A DNA stretch of 64,000 nucleotides, from contig CAZMSD010000007.1 in the NCBI GenBank assembly GCA_964568855.1, positions 1 to 64,000 on the forward strand, written 5' to 3'. The DNA comes from CAZMSD01 sp964568855. GTDB lineage: Bacteria; CAIWAD01. Positions 32,883-41,149 of this stretch are shown here, in pieces. Position 1 is the first letter of the stretch. Each line of letters begins with the position of its first letter. The position numbers and the translations under genes were made by a program. The notes beneath the pieces were generated by a model that did not search any database, was not told where the DNA came from, and saw only the letters and a program-made list of their open reading frames with translations.

Positions 32883-34405
32883 TGTTCCCGCTCCTCGCTT
32901 TCCTCCCGCGACCAGCAAGCCACGGTGCGGTTCTCCGGCCGGAAGATTCCGTCCGCCACTCGCCGCAGGCCCTCCGGCCTCACCTCCTGGATCCGCTCCC
33001 GGAGCGCCTCCGCCTCGCGCCAGTCGCCCATGCCGGCGTTGCCTATCAGCACGAAGGTGCGGTGGATCATGTCCCGCTCTTCGCGGTAGGCGTCCACCAG
33101 GTAGCGGTTCTTCACTTTCTGCAGCTCCCGCTCGCCCACTTCTTCGACGGCGAGCCGATCCAATTCGGCCAGCACGGCTTCTTCGAGCTCCGCGTGCGAC
33201 ACGCCTTCCACGGCTTCGGCCCGCAGGCCGAACATCCCCCCGTATTTCCCCGGTTCGTAATGGGTGTAAGCCCGCACCGCCACGGCCCCTTCCTGGACCA
33301 GCCGGCGCTCGAGTCTTCCGGTGGGGCCGTTGAGCAGGGCGTCCAGCACCACCAGGGCGGCCGAGTCGCGGTGCTTGAAACCCCCGCAGTGGAACAGCAT
33401 CGAGATCGAGTTGTTCACGTCCGCCGTGCCGTTGTAGCGCTTCTCGCCGATCTGCGGCGGTTCCAGGGTCACCAGGGGCGGCGGATCATCGCGCGCCGGC
33501 AGCCGGCCGAAATAGCGCTCGCCCAGCTCGACCACCTGCGCGGGATCCACGTCGCCGGCCACGATGGCGGTCAGGTTGGCCGGCCCGTAATACGTCCGGT
33601 AGTATTCCTCCGCCTGGGCCAGGCTGAGTTCCGAGACGTCGCTGGGCCAGCCCAAGACGGGCCATGAGTAGGGGTGCGCCTGCCAGAAGAGGGCGTTCAG
33701 CGCCTCCTCGTGGACGCCCGTGGGCGTGGACTCCGTGCGCATCCGCCGTTCCTCGTAGACCACGGAGCGCTCGTTGTAGAACTCGCGGAACACGGGATTG
33801 AGCAGCCGGTCGCTCTGCATCCAGAACCAGAGCTCGATGCGGTTGGCGGGCATCACGTGGAAGTAGGCGGTCATGTCCTCGCTGGTGAAGGCGTTGCCGA
33901 AGAGCTCGCCGTTGCGCTGCATGATCTGGGCGTATTCGTTGCCCACCATGACGGCCTGCTGCTCCTCCACAAGCCGCTGGAACTCCGCTTCCATCGTCTT
34001 GTAGCGGTGGTCGTTCCGCTGGGCCTCCTTCAGCGTCTCGTAGAAACCGCGGCGCACCTCCCATCGCAGGTCCCTGGACCGCTCGCGCATGCGGTCCTTG
34101 AGCTCTTCCTGCAACTCGATCAACTCGAGGTCCCGCTCAAGGTCCGTGGTCCCGATGGCGCGGCTGCCCTTGAACATCATGTGCTCCAGCAGGTGCGTCA
34201 GTCCCGTGATACCGGGCCGCTCGTTGGCCGAGCCCACGTGGGCTACCCAGGCGCCCATGAAGCGGGGCGAGGTGTGATCCTCCACGATCAGCAGCTGCAT
34301 GCCGTTGTCGAGAAGGTGCTCTTCCACGGGAAGCGCCGAAAGCGCGCTGCGCGCTCCGCCGCAGACCAGCAGCAGCAGCGCGAACGCTTTGCATGTACAT
34401 TTCAA
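32879..34405 (-). CDS. M16-family zinc protease (catalytic subunit)
   Basis: The product is 508 residues with signal peptide MKCTCKAFALLLLVCGGARSALSA. The zinc site H-L-L-E-H is at residues 71-75 in GITGLTHLLEHMMFKGS, with the downstream Glu in E-R-S-V-V-Y-E-E near 218. In typical M16 proteins that Glu is about 76 residues after the motif. Here about 65 extra residues (about 85-150, charged, helical: LERDLELIELQEELKDRMRE) are inserted. The C-terminal half has DVNNSISMLFHCGGFKHRD and GPTGRLERRLVQEGAVA. It is co-translated with the inactive homologue downstream and follows rsmE by 32 bp. It is probably a periplasmic peptidase of unknown substrate. Confidence 0.9.
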   Translation of the reverse strand: MKCTCKAFALLLLVCGGARSALSALPVEEHLLDNGMQLLIVEDHTSPRFMGAWVAHVGSANERPGITGLTHLLEHMMFKGSRAIGTTDLERDLELIELQEELKDRMRERSRDLRWEVRRGFYETLKEAQRNDHRYKTMEAEFQRLVEEQQAVMVGNEYAQIMQRNGELFGNAFTSEDMTAYFHVMPANRIELWFWMQSDRLLNPVFREFYNERSVVYEERRMRTESTPTGVHEEALNALFWQAHPYSWPVLGWPSDVSELSLAQAEEYYRTYYGPANLTAIVAGDVDPAQVVELGERYFGRLPARDDPPPLVTLEPPQIGEKRYNGTADVNNSISMLFHCGGFKHRDSAALVVLDALLNGPTGRLERRLVQEGAVAVRAYTHYEPGKYGGMFGLRAEAVEGVSHAELEEAVLAELDRLAVEEVGERELQKVKNRYLVDAYREERDMIHRTFVLIGNAGMGDWREAEALRERIQEVRPEGLRRVADGIFRPENRTVACWSREESEEREQ

Positions 34406-34437
34406 ATCAGCCTCCTTGCCGTGATGCCGTGTGTATC

Positions 34438-35190
34438 TTACGCGGTCTTTCGTTCCGGAGTCCCGCAGCCGCTCCCGGGATCGAAGAGCGCGGCGTTCAG
34501 CGCCGCGTGCAGCGCGATCAGCGCGGTCTCGGAGCGCAGGGTCCAGGCGCCCAGGCGGATCCGGTGTGATACGACCCCCTCGAGGACCGCCGATTCCTCT
34601 TCGCTGAATCCGCCCTCGGGACCGGCCAGCAGGGCCAGTCGCCCGGATTCGGACGGCCCCCCGGCGGGAAGGTTTCCGGCGGGGGCACTGCCGTCGGCCA
34701 GCAGCAGGAATTCCGGCGCGTCCCGCAGCAGCTCATCCAGCCCGGTCTCACATCTCAGTTCGGGGAGCCAGAGGTTGCCGGACTGCTCGAGGGCCGCCCG
34801 CATGATCCGCCGCAGGCGGCTCAGGTCCAGGGAGCGGCGCCGGTTGCCGCAGCGCGCGCTGTAATACGGGCGGATGCGGCCCGCCCCCAGCTCGGTCAGC
34901 TTCTCGACCGCCGTTTCCAGGCGGGACGGCCGGATCAGCGGCAGCCAGCATTCAACCAGGTGTCCCCGGCGCTCGGCTTCCCGCCTGGCCCCGGCCTTGA
35001 TGAGGGCGCGGCGGCCGGTCATCAGGAGCAGGGCCGGCGACCAGCCGCCCCGGCCGTCGACCAGGACCAGCTCGTCGCCTTCCCGCATCCGCAACGCCCG
35101 TGTTACATGGCGTCCGGCCTCGCCGTCCAGGGACAATTCGCCTCCGGTCTCGGGCAGGCGCTCCGTGAAAACCCGCGGGGCGGGCTTCAT
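34438..35190 (-). CDS. rsmE: 16S rRNA m3U1498 methyltransferase RsmE
   Basis: This 250-residue SPOUT methyltransferase has an N-terminal PUA-like region (GRHVTRALRMREGDELVLVDGRG), then LIRPSRLETAVEKLTELGAGRI, R-I-M-R-A-A-L-E-Q-S-G-N-L-W-L-P-E, LLAGPEGGFSEEE and the knot motif RIRLGAWTLRSETALIALHAALN. It methylates U1498 of 16S rRNA. ATG 35190 overlaps the stop of the rhomboid gene by 4 bases. The frame is open far upstream, but that part reads as a shadow of the rhomboid gene. Confidence 0.93.
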   Translation of the reverse strand: MKPAPRVFTERLPETGGELSLDGEAGRHVTRALRMREGDELVLVDGRGGWSPALLLMTGRRALIKAGARREAERRGHLVECWLPLIRPSRLETAVEKLTELGAGRIRPYYSARCGNRRRSLDLSRLRRIMRAALEQSGNLWLPELRCETGLDELLRDAPEFLLLADGSAPAGNLPAGGPSESGRLALLAGPEGGFSEEESAVLEGVVSHRIRLGAWTLRSETALIALHAALNAALFDPGSGCGTPERKTA

Positions 35191-36011
35191 CGTTCCTTTT
35201 CCCGCCGGAGGTAGCGCGAAGCCTCGTCCAGGAAGGCGCGCTCCTCGCGGCTGAGCGACTCCAGTCCGTGGCGCGAGATCTTCTCCAGCATTTCGTCCAC
35301 GCGTTTCTCGATGTCCTCGCGGCTGCGTTCGCCCGGGCCCGAATCCTGCAGGTAGCGGTCCATGCGCTTCCTGTGCATCCTCATCCGCAGTCGGTGCCGC
35401 AGGGGCTTCCAATAGATCAGCAGGACCCCGCTGAGCATGCCTCCGAGGTGCGCGAAGTGGGCCACCCCGTCCTCGCTCTGGAAGATCCCCGAGAACAGGG
35501 AGATTCCGGCGAAGGCCAGCGCCAGGGTCGAGGCCCGCATGGGCAGCAGGCCCAGCAGGTAGATCCTGCGGCGCGCGAAGAGCAGGCCGTAGGCCGCAAC
35601 CAGTCCGTAGACGCCGCCCGAGGCGCCGATGACGCCGGCGGCGGTTTCGCTCACCAGCGGGTCTATCAGGACGTGGAAGACGCCAGCGCCCGCCAGGCAG
35701 CAGAGGTAGTACACCAGGAAGGGCCGCGTGCCCCAGATCCGCTCCAGTTCGCTGCCGAAGATCCACAGCGCGAACATGTTCAGCGCCAGGTGCAGAAAAC
35801 TCCCGTGCAGGAAGCCGTAAGTAAGCAGGCGGTACAGTTGCCAGTCGCTGAACAGGCGGTCCGGGTAGAGAATTCCCGCCGGTCCCAGGTTCGCCGCCTG
35901 GCCGACGATGAAGACCACGGCGTTGAGCACCAGGATCAGCCGGATGCCTTTCCGCAGCCGAGCCACCGGTTCCAGCTCGAAATAGCCTGATTCACCGCCG
36001 TCGAAGCGCAT
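35187..36011 (-). CDS. rhomboid-family intramembrane serine protease
   Basis: This 274-residue protein has six membrane segments. The catalytic Ser is in G-A-S-G-G-V-Y-G (S131) and the His in A-H-F-A-H-L-G-G (H188). H74 and N78 in HLALNMFALW match the oxyanion-site H-x-x-x-N. The C-terminal 70 residues are a charged, probably cytoplasmic domain (REDIEKRVDEMLEKISRHGLESLSREERAFLDEASRYLRRE), a tail also seen in other bacterial rhomboids. It is first of four overlapping or closely spaced genes on this strand (rhomboid, rsmE, M16, M16). Its start faces rpsU divergently. Confidence 0.93.
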   Translation of the reverse strand: MRFDGGESGYFELEPVARLRKGIRLILVLNAVVFIVGQAANLGPAGILYPDRLFSDWQLYRLLTYGFLHGSFLHLALNMFALWIFGSELERIWGTRPFLVYYLCCLAGAGVFHVLIDPLVSETAAGVIGASGGVYGLVAAYGLLFARRRIYLLGLLPMRASTLALAFAGISLFSGIFQSEDGVAHFAHLGGMLSGVLLIYWKPLRHRLRMRMHRKRMDRYLQDSGPGERSREDIEKRVDEMLEKISRHGLESLSREERAFLDEASRYLRREKER

Positions 36012-36139
36012 TTGATCAAGTTGTTAAACCACCCCTGTGGCTGCAACCGGCCGGCCTTCTCTCCTTGCTTCCATGGGCCGTGTATGCTAGACTACAAACC
36101 TTTTGCGATTCACGAACGGTCCGAAAGGAGGTGAATTCC

Positions 36140-36349
36140 ATGGCCAATGTCCGCGTACGCGAAGGAGAACCATTCGACCGCGCCTTCAGACGCTTCACCA
36201 AGGCCTGCGAGAAGGCCGGCATTCTTTCCGAGCTGCGCCGGAAGCAACGCTATGAAAAGCCCTCCGAGCAACGCAAGCGCATGTTGAACGCCGCTCGCCG
36301 CAAGCAGCGCAAGTTGATTGCCGAGCAGCAGCGCCAGGGTTTGATCTAG
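36140..36349 (+). CDS. rpsU: 30S ribosomal protein S21
   Basis: This 69-residue protein is S21: MANVRVREGEPFDRAFRRFTKACEKAGILSELRRKQRYEKPSEQRKRMLNAARRKQRK. AAAGGAGGTG lies 8 bases before ATG 36140, a near-perfect Shine-Dalgarno site, which fixes the start over the longer open frame. A TATGCT box at 36083-36088 may be its -10 element, without a clear -35. An intrinsic terminator follows at 36392. Confidence 0.96.
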   Translation: MANVRVREGEPFDRAFRRFTKACEKAGILSELRRKQRYEKPSEQRKRMLNAARRKQRKLIAEQQRQGLI

Positions 36350-36391
36350 ACTACATGCCTGACCGGGCCCGGCCCGCTCAGGGAGATACGG

Positions 36392-36424
36392 CGCCCCGCC
36401 CTACCTTCGCTGCGGGGCGTTTTC
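36392..36424 (+). terminator. intrinsic terminator between rpsU and aspS
   Basis: CGCCCCGC (36392-36399) pairs with GCGGGGCG (36412-36419), followed at once by TTTTCTA. It ends 15 bases before the aspS ATG, so it lies in the aspS leader as well as after rpsU. It could be a plain rpsU terminator or an attenuator limiting read-through into aspS. Confidence 0.75.
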
Positions 36425-36438
36425 TATGGGAAGCGACG

Positions 36439-38199
36439 ATGGAACGCACACACACCTGCGGAGAACTGCGAGCGGAGCACCGGGGATCGGAAGCGACCCT
36501 CTGCGGCTGGGTCCACCGGGTGCGCGACCTGGGCGGGCTGATCTTCGTGGACCTGCGCGACCGCTACGGCCTGACCCAGCTCGTCTTCGAACCCGAACGT
36601 GCGGAGCTGCACGCGGAAGCATCGCGGTTGAGAATGGAGGACGTGATTCTCGTCAGGGGCGTGGTGCGCGGCCGGCCGGCCGAGATGGTCAACGCGGCCA
36701 TGGACACGGGCGCCATCGAAATGGTGGGCGGCGGGCTGGATGTAATCAGCCGCTCGGAAGTGCCGCCCTTCACGCTCGAAGAGGAAGACACCGCGCACGA
36801 GGAACTGCGGCTCAAGTATCGCTATCTCGATCTTCGCCGGCCGCACAAGGCGCGCTACCTGCTGGTGAGGCATCGACTGGCGCAGGTGGTGCGCCGGGTG
36901 CTGGACGAAATGCGCTTCCTGGAAGTGGAAACCCCGGTGCTGATGAAGTCCACGCCCGAGGGAGCCCGCGATTACCTGGTGCCCAGCCGCATCAATCCCG
37001 GCCGGTTCTACGCCTTGCCGCAGAGTCCCCAGACCTACAAGCAGCTGTTGATGGTGGCGGGCCTGGACCGCTACTTCCAGATCGTCAAGTGTTTTCGCGA
37101 CGAGGACCTGCGCAGCGACAGGCAGCCCGAGTTCACCCAGGTGGACCTCGAGATGAGCTTCGCGGGCGAGGAGGACGTCCAGGCCGTGCTGGAAGCGGTA
37201 ATGGCGACCTGTTTCCGGGAGGTGCTCGGCTGCGATCTGCCACTGCCCCTGCGAAAGCTGTCCTGGCGCGAAGCCATGGACCGCTATGGAACCGACAAGC
37301 CCGACCTGCGCTTCGGCATGGAGATCGTTGAGCTGAGCGGGCTGGCGGCCGACTGCGGCTTCGGCGTCTTCGAATCCGCGGTGGCGCAGGGCGGCTGCCT
37401 GCGCGGCCTGGTCCTGCAGGGGCGCGCGGCGGAATTCAGTCGCAGGAAGAACGACGCGCTGCAGGAATACGTCCGGCACCTGGGCGGACGGGGCGCCATA
37501 GTGGTGCGCTGGACGACCGAGGGTCTGAGCAGCCAGATCCAGAAATTCGTGGGCGATGAATGGCTCGGGGAAGCCGCCTCGCGCATGGGGGCGGCGGAAG
37601 GCGACCTGCTGATCCTCGCCGCGGGCGATTTCCGGCTGGTCTGCAAGCTGCTGGGCAACATCCGACTCAGGCTGGCGGAGGAATACGGGCTGGTGGACCG
37701 GGAGCGCCACGAGCTGCTGTGGGTAACGGATTTTCCCATGTTCGAATACGACGAGGAAGCGGAACGCTGGGTGGCCGCGCACCATCCCTTCACCCAGCCC
37801 GACCCGGAGCAGTTGGCCGCCGGCGCCGCGCCGGGGGACCTGTTCTCGCGGGCCTACGACCTGGTGATGAACGGCCAGGAACTGGCCGGCGGCAGCGTGC
37901 GTATCCACGACCCCGAGACCCAGCAGAAGGTCTTCGACCTGCTGGGCATCTCAGAGGAGGAAGCCCGGGAGAAGTTCGGATTCCTGATGGACGCCTTCCG
38001 CTACGGTGCGCCGCCCCACGCCGGCTGCGCCATCGGCTTCGACCGCCTGGTGATGGAATTCACCGGCACCGACAACATCCGCGACGTGATCGCCTTTCCC
38101 AAGACCAACAGTGCCGCCTCGCCCATGGACGGCTGCCCGGGACCGGTGGACGAGCGCCAGTTGCGGGAGCTGCACATCGGGCTGCTGGACGCCGACTGA
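36439..38199 (+). CDS. aspS: aspartyl-tRNA synthetase, bacterial type
   Basis: Of 586 residues, the OB-fold anticodon domain (LCGWVHRVRDLGGLIFVDLRDRYG) is at the N-terminus. The class II core has motif 2 (YFQIVKCFRDEDLRSDRQPEFTQVDLEMSF) and motif 3 (GCAIGFDRLVMEFTGTDNIRDVIAFPKT). The GAD insertion of bacterial AspRS lies between (DLRFGMEIVELSGLA to about residue 430). Q-S-P-Q-T-Y-K-Q-L-L-M precedes motif 2. It charges tRNA-Asp; whether it also charges tRNA-Asn cannot be said without the rest of the genome. ATG 36439 begins the OB-fold; the frame is open upstream through the terminator hairpin, which argues against an earlier start. Confidence 0.96.
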   Translation: MERTHTCGELRAEHRGSEATLCGWVHRVRDLGGLIFVDLRDRYGLTQLVFEPERAELHAEASRLRMEDVILVRGVVRGRPAEMVNAAMDTGAIEMVGGGLDVISRSEVPPFTLEEEDTAHEELRLKYRYLDLRRPHKARYLLVRHRLAQVVRRVLDEMRFLEVETPVLMKSTPEGARDYLVPSRINPGRFYALPQSPQTYKQLLMVAGLDRYFQIVKCFRDEDLRSDRQPEFTQVDLEMSFAGEEDVQAVLEAVMATCFREVLGCDLPLPLRKLSWREAMDRYGTDKPDLRFGMEIVELSGLAADCGFGVFESAVAQGGCLRGLVLQGRAAEFSRRKNDALQEYVRHLGGRGAIVVRWTTEGLSSQIQKFVGDEWLGEAASRMGAAEGDLLILAAGDFRLVCKLLGNIRLRLAEEYGLVDRERHELLWVTDFPMFEYDEEAERWVAAHHPFTQPDPEQLAAGAAPGDLFSRAYDLVMNGQELAGGSVRIHDPETQQKVFDLLGISEEEAREKFGFLMDAFRYGAPPHAGCAIGFDRLVMEFTGTDNIRDVIAFPKTNSAASPMDGCPGPVDERQLRELHIGLLDAD

Positions 38200-38347
38200 G
38201 GAAGCTCAAAGGGGCTTGCGCGCTTGCCGATGATATTCAGGATGGCGGACGAAGCAAGGAAACCGCCCTCTTGAGGAGCGCCCCGCGGGGCCGGCTCGAA
38301 AATCCGCAAAAACATGAGCTTCGCGGCCGGGGCCTTCCTTGCCTTGC

Positions 38348-38376
38348 TTGACTTGAGATTGGCCATATGGTAGATT
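38348..38376 (+). promoter_or_regulatory. sigma70-type promoter for lipoprotein-LysM pair
   Basis: TTGACT (38348-38353) and TAGATT (38371-38376) are separated by 17 bases and lie 40 bases before the lipoprotein start. A 20-base element at 38291-38310 (CCGGCTCGAAAATCCGCAAA) resembles one upstream of the ffh promoter. Confidence 0.65.
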
Positions 38377-38416
38377 CAGCCATCGACTGTCACTGCGTAG
38401 ACCAAGGAGGATTGGC

Positions 38417-38671
38417 ATGCCACGCATTCGTCGCGTGTTCACCCTGGGCTTGGTGAGTCTCTTCGCCGCGGGATTGCTTTCCACAGGCTGTACCAAATAT
38501 GCGGACGAGGAAGATCTGGCCCAGCTCGAGAATCAGCGTCGGGCGGCTGCATCCGCCGAGCAGACGGTTCAGAAGAAGCAGGCGGAGAAAGCCGAGCTGG
38601 AAAAGGAGCTGGCAGACCTCGAGGCCGAACTGGAGACTGCCGAGGCGGAACTGGAATTGGTCAGGGAATAA
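38417..38671 (+). CDS. small coiled-coil lipoprotein
   Basis: This 84-residue protein has a basic n-region, hydrophobic core and lipobox L-S-T-G-C (Cys25 becomes the lipidated N-terminus). The mature part is almost entirely a heptad-like helix (ENQRRAAASAEQTVQKKQAEKAELEKELADLEAELETAEAELELV). It resembles Lpp-like envelope lipoproteins in design, not in sequence. It is followed 18 bases later by a LysM protein gene, suggesting both act at the peptidoglycan or outer membrane. GGAGG precedes the ATG. Confidence 0.85.
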   Translation: MPRIRRVFTLGLVSLFAAGLLSTGCTKYADEEDLAQLENQRRAAASAEQTVQKKQAEKAELEKELADLEAELETAEAELELVRE

Positions 38672-38689
38672 GGCGAAGGGAGGAGAACA

Positions 38690-39517
38690 ATGAAGAAGCT
38701 GAGCTTCATCCTTGCGCTTTGCACCCTGCTGATGGGAAGCCTGCAGGCGCTGGCCGCCGATCCGAATCGTTTGACCTACGACGACTTCCTGCTGCAGCTT
38801 GCGGCGCAACAGGAGCGGGAAAGCAACGCGGCGGACCGGATCACGGCACTGGGTACGGATATCGACAGATTGAGGGACCAGCTGGGTCGAACCCGTAGCA
38901 GGATACAGACCACCTGGAACCAGATCTACTCCGAACTGAAAACCGACGAAGCGGGTCACGACGCCTACGGCGAGATGCTCGAGGAGTTGAGCGCAGACGT
39001 GATGGACCTCAACAACCTCAGCGCCGAGGAATTGATCGAGCGCCAGGAGGGGATGCAGCAAGTCAACGGGCAGATCGAGGACGCCGCCGGCCAGGGGCTG
39101 GCGAAGCTGTCCTACAATGCCGGTAAGATATCCGAACTCGAGCGCGTGATGCAGGCGGTGCAGGCCCGCATGGAGCGCGCCGCCAACAGCTGGTACAGCG
39201 TGATTCGCGGCGATTGCCTCTGGTACATCTCCGGCAAGGACAAGATCTACGACGATCCATTTCAATGGACGCGGCTATACAGCGCCAACCAGGATCAAAT
39301 CAGGGATCCGGACCTGATCTTTCCCGATCAGCGACTGGCCGTGCCGCGGATGACCCAGAAGGGGCAGTATCTCGTGGTGCGCGGCGACAGCTTCGTCAAG
39401 ATCGCCGAGAAGTTGTACGGTGACGCCACTCGCTGGCGGGGAATCCAGGAGGCCAACATGAGCCTGCTGGACACCATGGGCGGCCTGTTCCCCGGCATGG
39501 TGTTGAGCCTTCCCTAG
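38690..39517 (+). CDS. exported LysM-domain protein
   Basis: The product is 275 residues with signal peptide MKKLSFILALCTLLMGSLQALA. A helical, coiled-coil-like region spans about 25-160 (RITALGTDIDRLRDQLGRTRSRI). Two LysM-like modules follow: WYSVIRGDCLWYISGKDKIYDDPFQWTRLYSANQDQIRDPDLIFPDQRLAVP, written as continuous sequence from about 168, and a second at about 225-275 with Y-L-V-V-R-G-D-S-F-V-K-I-A. LysM binds peptidoglycan, so this is probably a periplasmic wall-associated protein. It is paired with the lipoprotein gene upstream. Confidence 0.88.
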   Translation: MKKLSFILALCTLLMGSLQALAADPNRLTYDDFLLQLAAQQERESNAADRITALGTDIDRLRDQLGRTRSRIQTTWNQIYSELKTDEAGHDAYGEMLEELSADVMDLNNLSAEELIERQEGMQQVNGQIEDAAGQGLAKLSYNAGKISELERVMQAVQARMERAANSWYSVIRGDCLWYISGKDKIYDDPFQWTRLYSANQDQIRDPDLIFPDQRLAVPRMTQKGQYLVVRGDSFVKIAEKLYGDATRWRGIQEANMSLLDTMGGLFPGMVLSLP

Positions 39518-39589
39518 GGAAGGCCTAGTATGCCCTTCAGGCAAACAGATGGGTTTGACCTTGGGCGGGTGAGCCATCGGAGGATTCCC

Positions 39590-39619
39590 GGAACGGACCC
39601 TGCAAGCGGGGTCCGTTCC
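39590..39619 (+). terminator. hairpin just ahead of phoH
   Basis: GGAACGGACCC (39590-39600) pairs perfectly with GGGTCCGTTCC (39609-39619), with loop TGCAAGCG. It follows the LysM gene, but its 3' arm ends only 5 bases before the phoH ATG, where a ribosome-binding site should be. No long T-run follows. Either it is a terminator, or it controls phoH translation by occupying the start region. Confidence 0.55.
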
Positions 39620-39624
39620 CTTCC

Positions 39625-40614
39625 ATGAACGAGACAGCGGAAACCAGCCAGCTACCCAACCTCAGCCTCGAGGGGCTCGACCCCCAGGCCTTTCTCGGTC
39701 CCGGCGACATCTTTCTGCGGAAGATCGAATCCGTCTTCAGCGCCGAAATCACCCTGCGCGACGGGGAACTCAAGATCGTCTCCACGCGCAGCGACACCGC
39801 GCTGCTGCGCAAGACGCTGGGCGAACTGCTCGACCTGCTGCGGCGCAAGGGGCAGCTCAGCCTGGATGACGTGGAACTCGTGCTCAGGCTGGCCCTCTCC
39901 GAGCGGCAGGATCTCCCGCCCATCACCGAGAACTCGATCATCGTCAGCACGCCCGGAGGTCCCGTGCGGACCATGACGCCCGGGCAGGAGCTGCTCTACC
40001 GGACCGCCAGCAAGAGCCTGGTCACCTTCGCCATCGGCCCGGCGGGCACGGGCAAGACCTACGTGGCGGTGGCCATGGCCGTGGCCGCGCTGCTGGAACG
40101 GCGGGCCAGCCGGATCGTGCTCACCCGGCCGGCCGTGGAGGCCGGCGAAAGCCTGGGCTTTCTGCCGGGCGACATGAAGGACAAGGTGGACCCGTATCTG
40201 CGTCCGCTCTACGACGCGCTGTTCGACATGATGGACCCCGACCGCCTGGTGCGCCTGGTGGAGCAGCAGATCGTGGAAGTGGCGCCCCTGGCTTTCATGC
40301 GCGGAAGAACGCTGAACAATTCCTTCATTATCCTGGACGAGGCGCAGAACACCACGCCCGGCCAGATGAAGATGTTTCTGACGCGGCTGGGCAAGAGCGC
40401 CCGCGCCATCGTCACCGGAGATGTGACACAAGTGGATCTCGTCGACCGCGAACAGAGCGGCCTGGTCCAGATCCAGCGCGTGCTGCACGGCGTGAGGGAC
40501 GTTGAATTCGTGCACCTGGACCGGGGGGACGTGGTGCGCCACCGCCTGGTCAGGGACATCATTCATGCCTACGAGGACTATGAGCACCGTACTGCAGGCG
40601 GGGACCCCGACTGA
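39625..40614 (+). CDS. phoH: PhoH-family ATPase (YbeZ type)
   Basis: This 329-residue protein has an N-terminal KH-like region (DIFLRKIESVFSAEITLRDGELKIV) and a P-loop domain: GPAGTGKT at about 138-145, RPAVEAGESLGFLPGDMKDKVDPYLRPLYDAL, RGRTLNNSFIILDEAQNTTPGQMKMFLTRLG and TGDVTQVDL. PhoH/YbeZ works with the RNase YbeY in ribosome quality control and rRNA processing. The ybeY gene follows and overlaps it by 35 bases. No clear Shine-Dalgarno is visible because a hairpin sits directly upstream. Confidence 0.95.
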   Translation: MNETAETSQLPNLSLEGLDPQAFLGPGDIFLRKIESVFSAEITLRDGELKIVSTRSDTALLRKTLGELLDLLRRKGQLSLDDVELVLRLALSERQDLPPITENSIIVSTPGGPVRTMTPGQELLYRTASKSLVTFAIGPAGTGKTYVAVAMAVAALLERRASRIVLTRPAVEAGESLGFLPGDMKDKVDPYLRPLYDALFDMMDPDRLVRLVEQQIVEVAPLAFMRGRTLNNSFIILDEAQNTTPGQMKMFLTRLGKSARAIVTGDVTQVDLVDREQSGLVQIQRVLHGVRDVEFVHLDRGDVVRHRLVRDIIHAYEDYEHRTAGGDPD

Positions 40615-41149
40615 GCGGGAGGGCGGCCGCTTCCCGTTTCCCGACGTGGAAGAGGGCGAAGATGGCTGTCCGCGAAGACTCGAGGTCGACAACCGCCATC
40701 CCGGTCGCAGGATCAATCGCCGTTTCCTGCGCAGGGTCATGCTGGAAACCCTGCGGAGCGAGGATCGCGCTTACGGCGAGGTGGACCTGATCCTGCTGGA
40801 CGACGGCGAGATGCGCCGCTACAACCGCGAGTATCACGGCGAGGACTTCCCCACCGACCACCTGGGCTTTCAATACGATTCGCCTTCCGGGACCGTTTCC
40901 GGGGACCTGATGGTCTGCCTGGACGCCTGCGCCCGGCAGGCCGCGGAGTATCACGAGCCCTTCAACCGCGAGCTGGCCCGCCTGGCGGTGCACGGCATCC
41001 TGCATCTCTGCGGCTGGCGCGACGGCAGCCCCGCCCAGCGGCGGAAGATGCGGGCCCGCGAGGACGAGCAGCTGGACCGGCTGCAAAAGGTGCCGCACCT
41101 GGGATCCTGGATCCGGGGACCGAGGCGACGAGGGAACCGTGTTTCCTGA
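40580..41149 (+). CDS. ybeY: endoribonuclease YbeY (rRNA maturation)
   Basis: The 189-residue protein has the YbeY core: INRRFLRRVMLETL, VDLILLDDGEMRRYNREYHGEDFPTDHLGFQYD, GDLMVCLDACARQAAEY, LAVHGILHLCGWRDGS and M-R-A-R-E-D-E-Q-L. In the usual zinc motif H-G-x-L-H-L-x-G-Y-D-H the third His is here Asp (HGILHLCGWRD), the form I recall from Bacteroidetes. ATG 40580 (MSTVLQ) overlaps the phoH end and has GAGGA upstream. It lies in the classic phoH-ybeY-corC order. Confidence 0.93.
   Translation: MSTVLQAGTPTEREGGRFPFPDVEEGEDGCPRRLEVDNRHPGRRINRRFLRRVMLETLRSEDRAYGEVDLILLDDGEMRRYNREYHGEDFPTDHLGFQYDSPSGTVSGDLMVCLDACARQAAEYHEPFNRELARLAVHGILHLCGWRDGSPAQRRKMRAREDEQLDRLQKVPHLGSWIRGPRRRGNRVS

Noticed and set aside
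34438..35766. 442-residue form of RsmE
   Set aside because: The extra N-terminal part is a shadow of the rhomboid gene; ATG 35190 begins the recognisable domain and overlaps the rhomboid stop.
36360..36438. T-box or amino-acid leader controlling aspS
   Set aside because: A terminator hairpin is present, but I find no T-box sequence, specifier loop or leader peptide rich in Asp codons.
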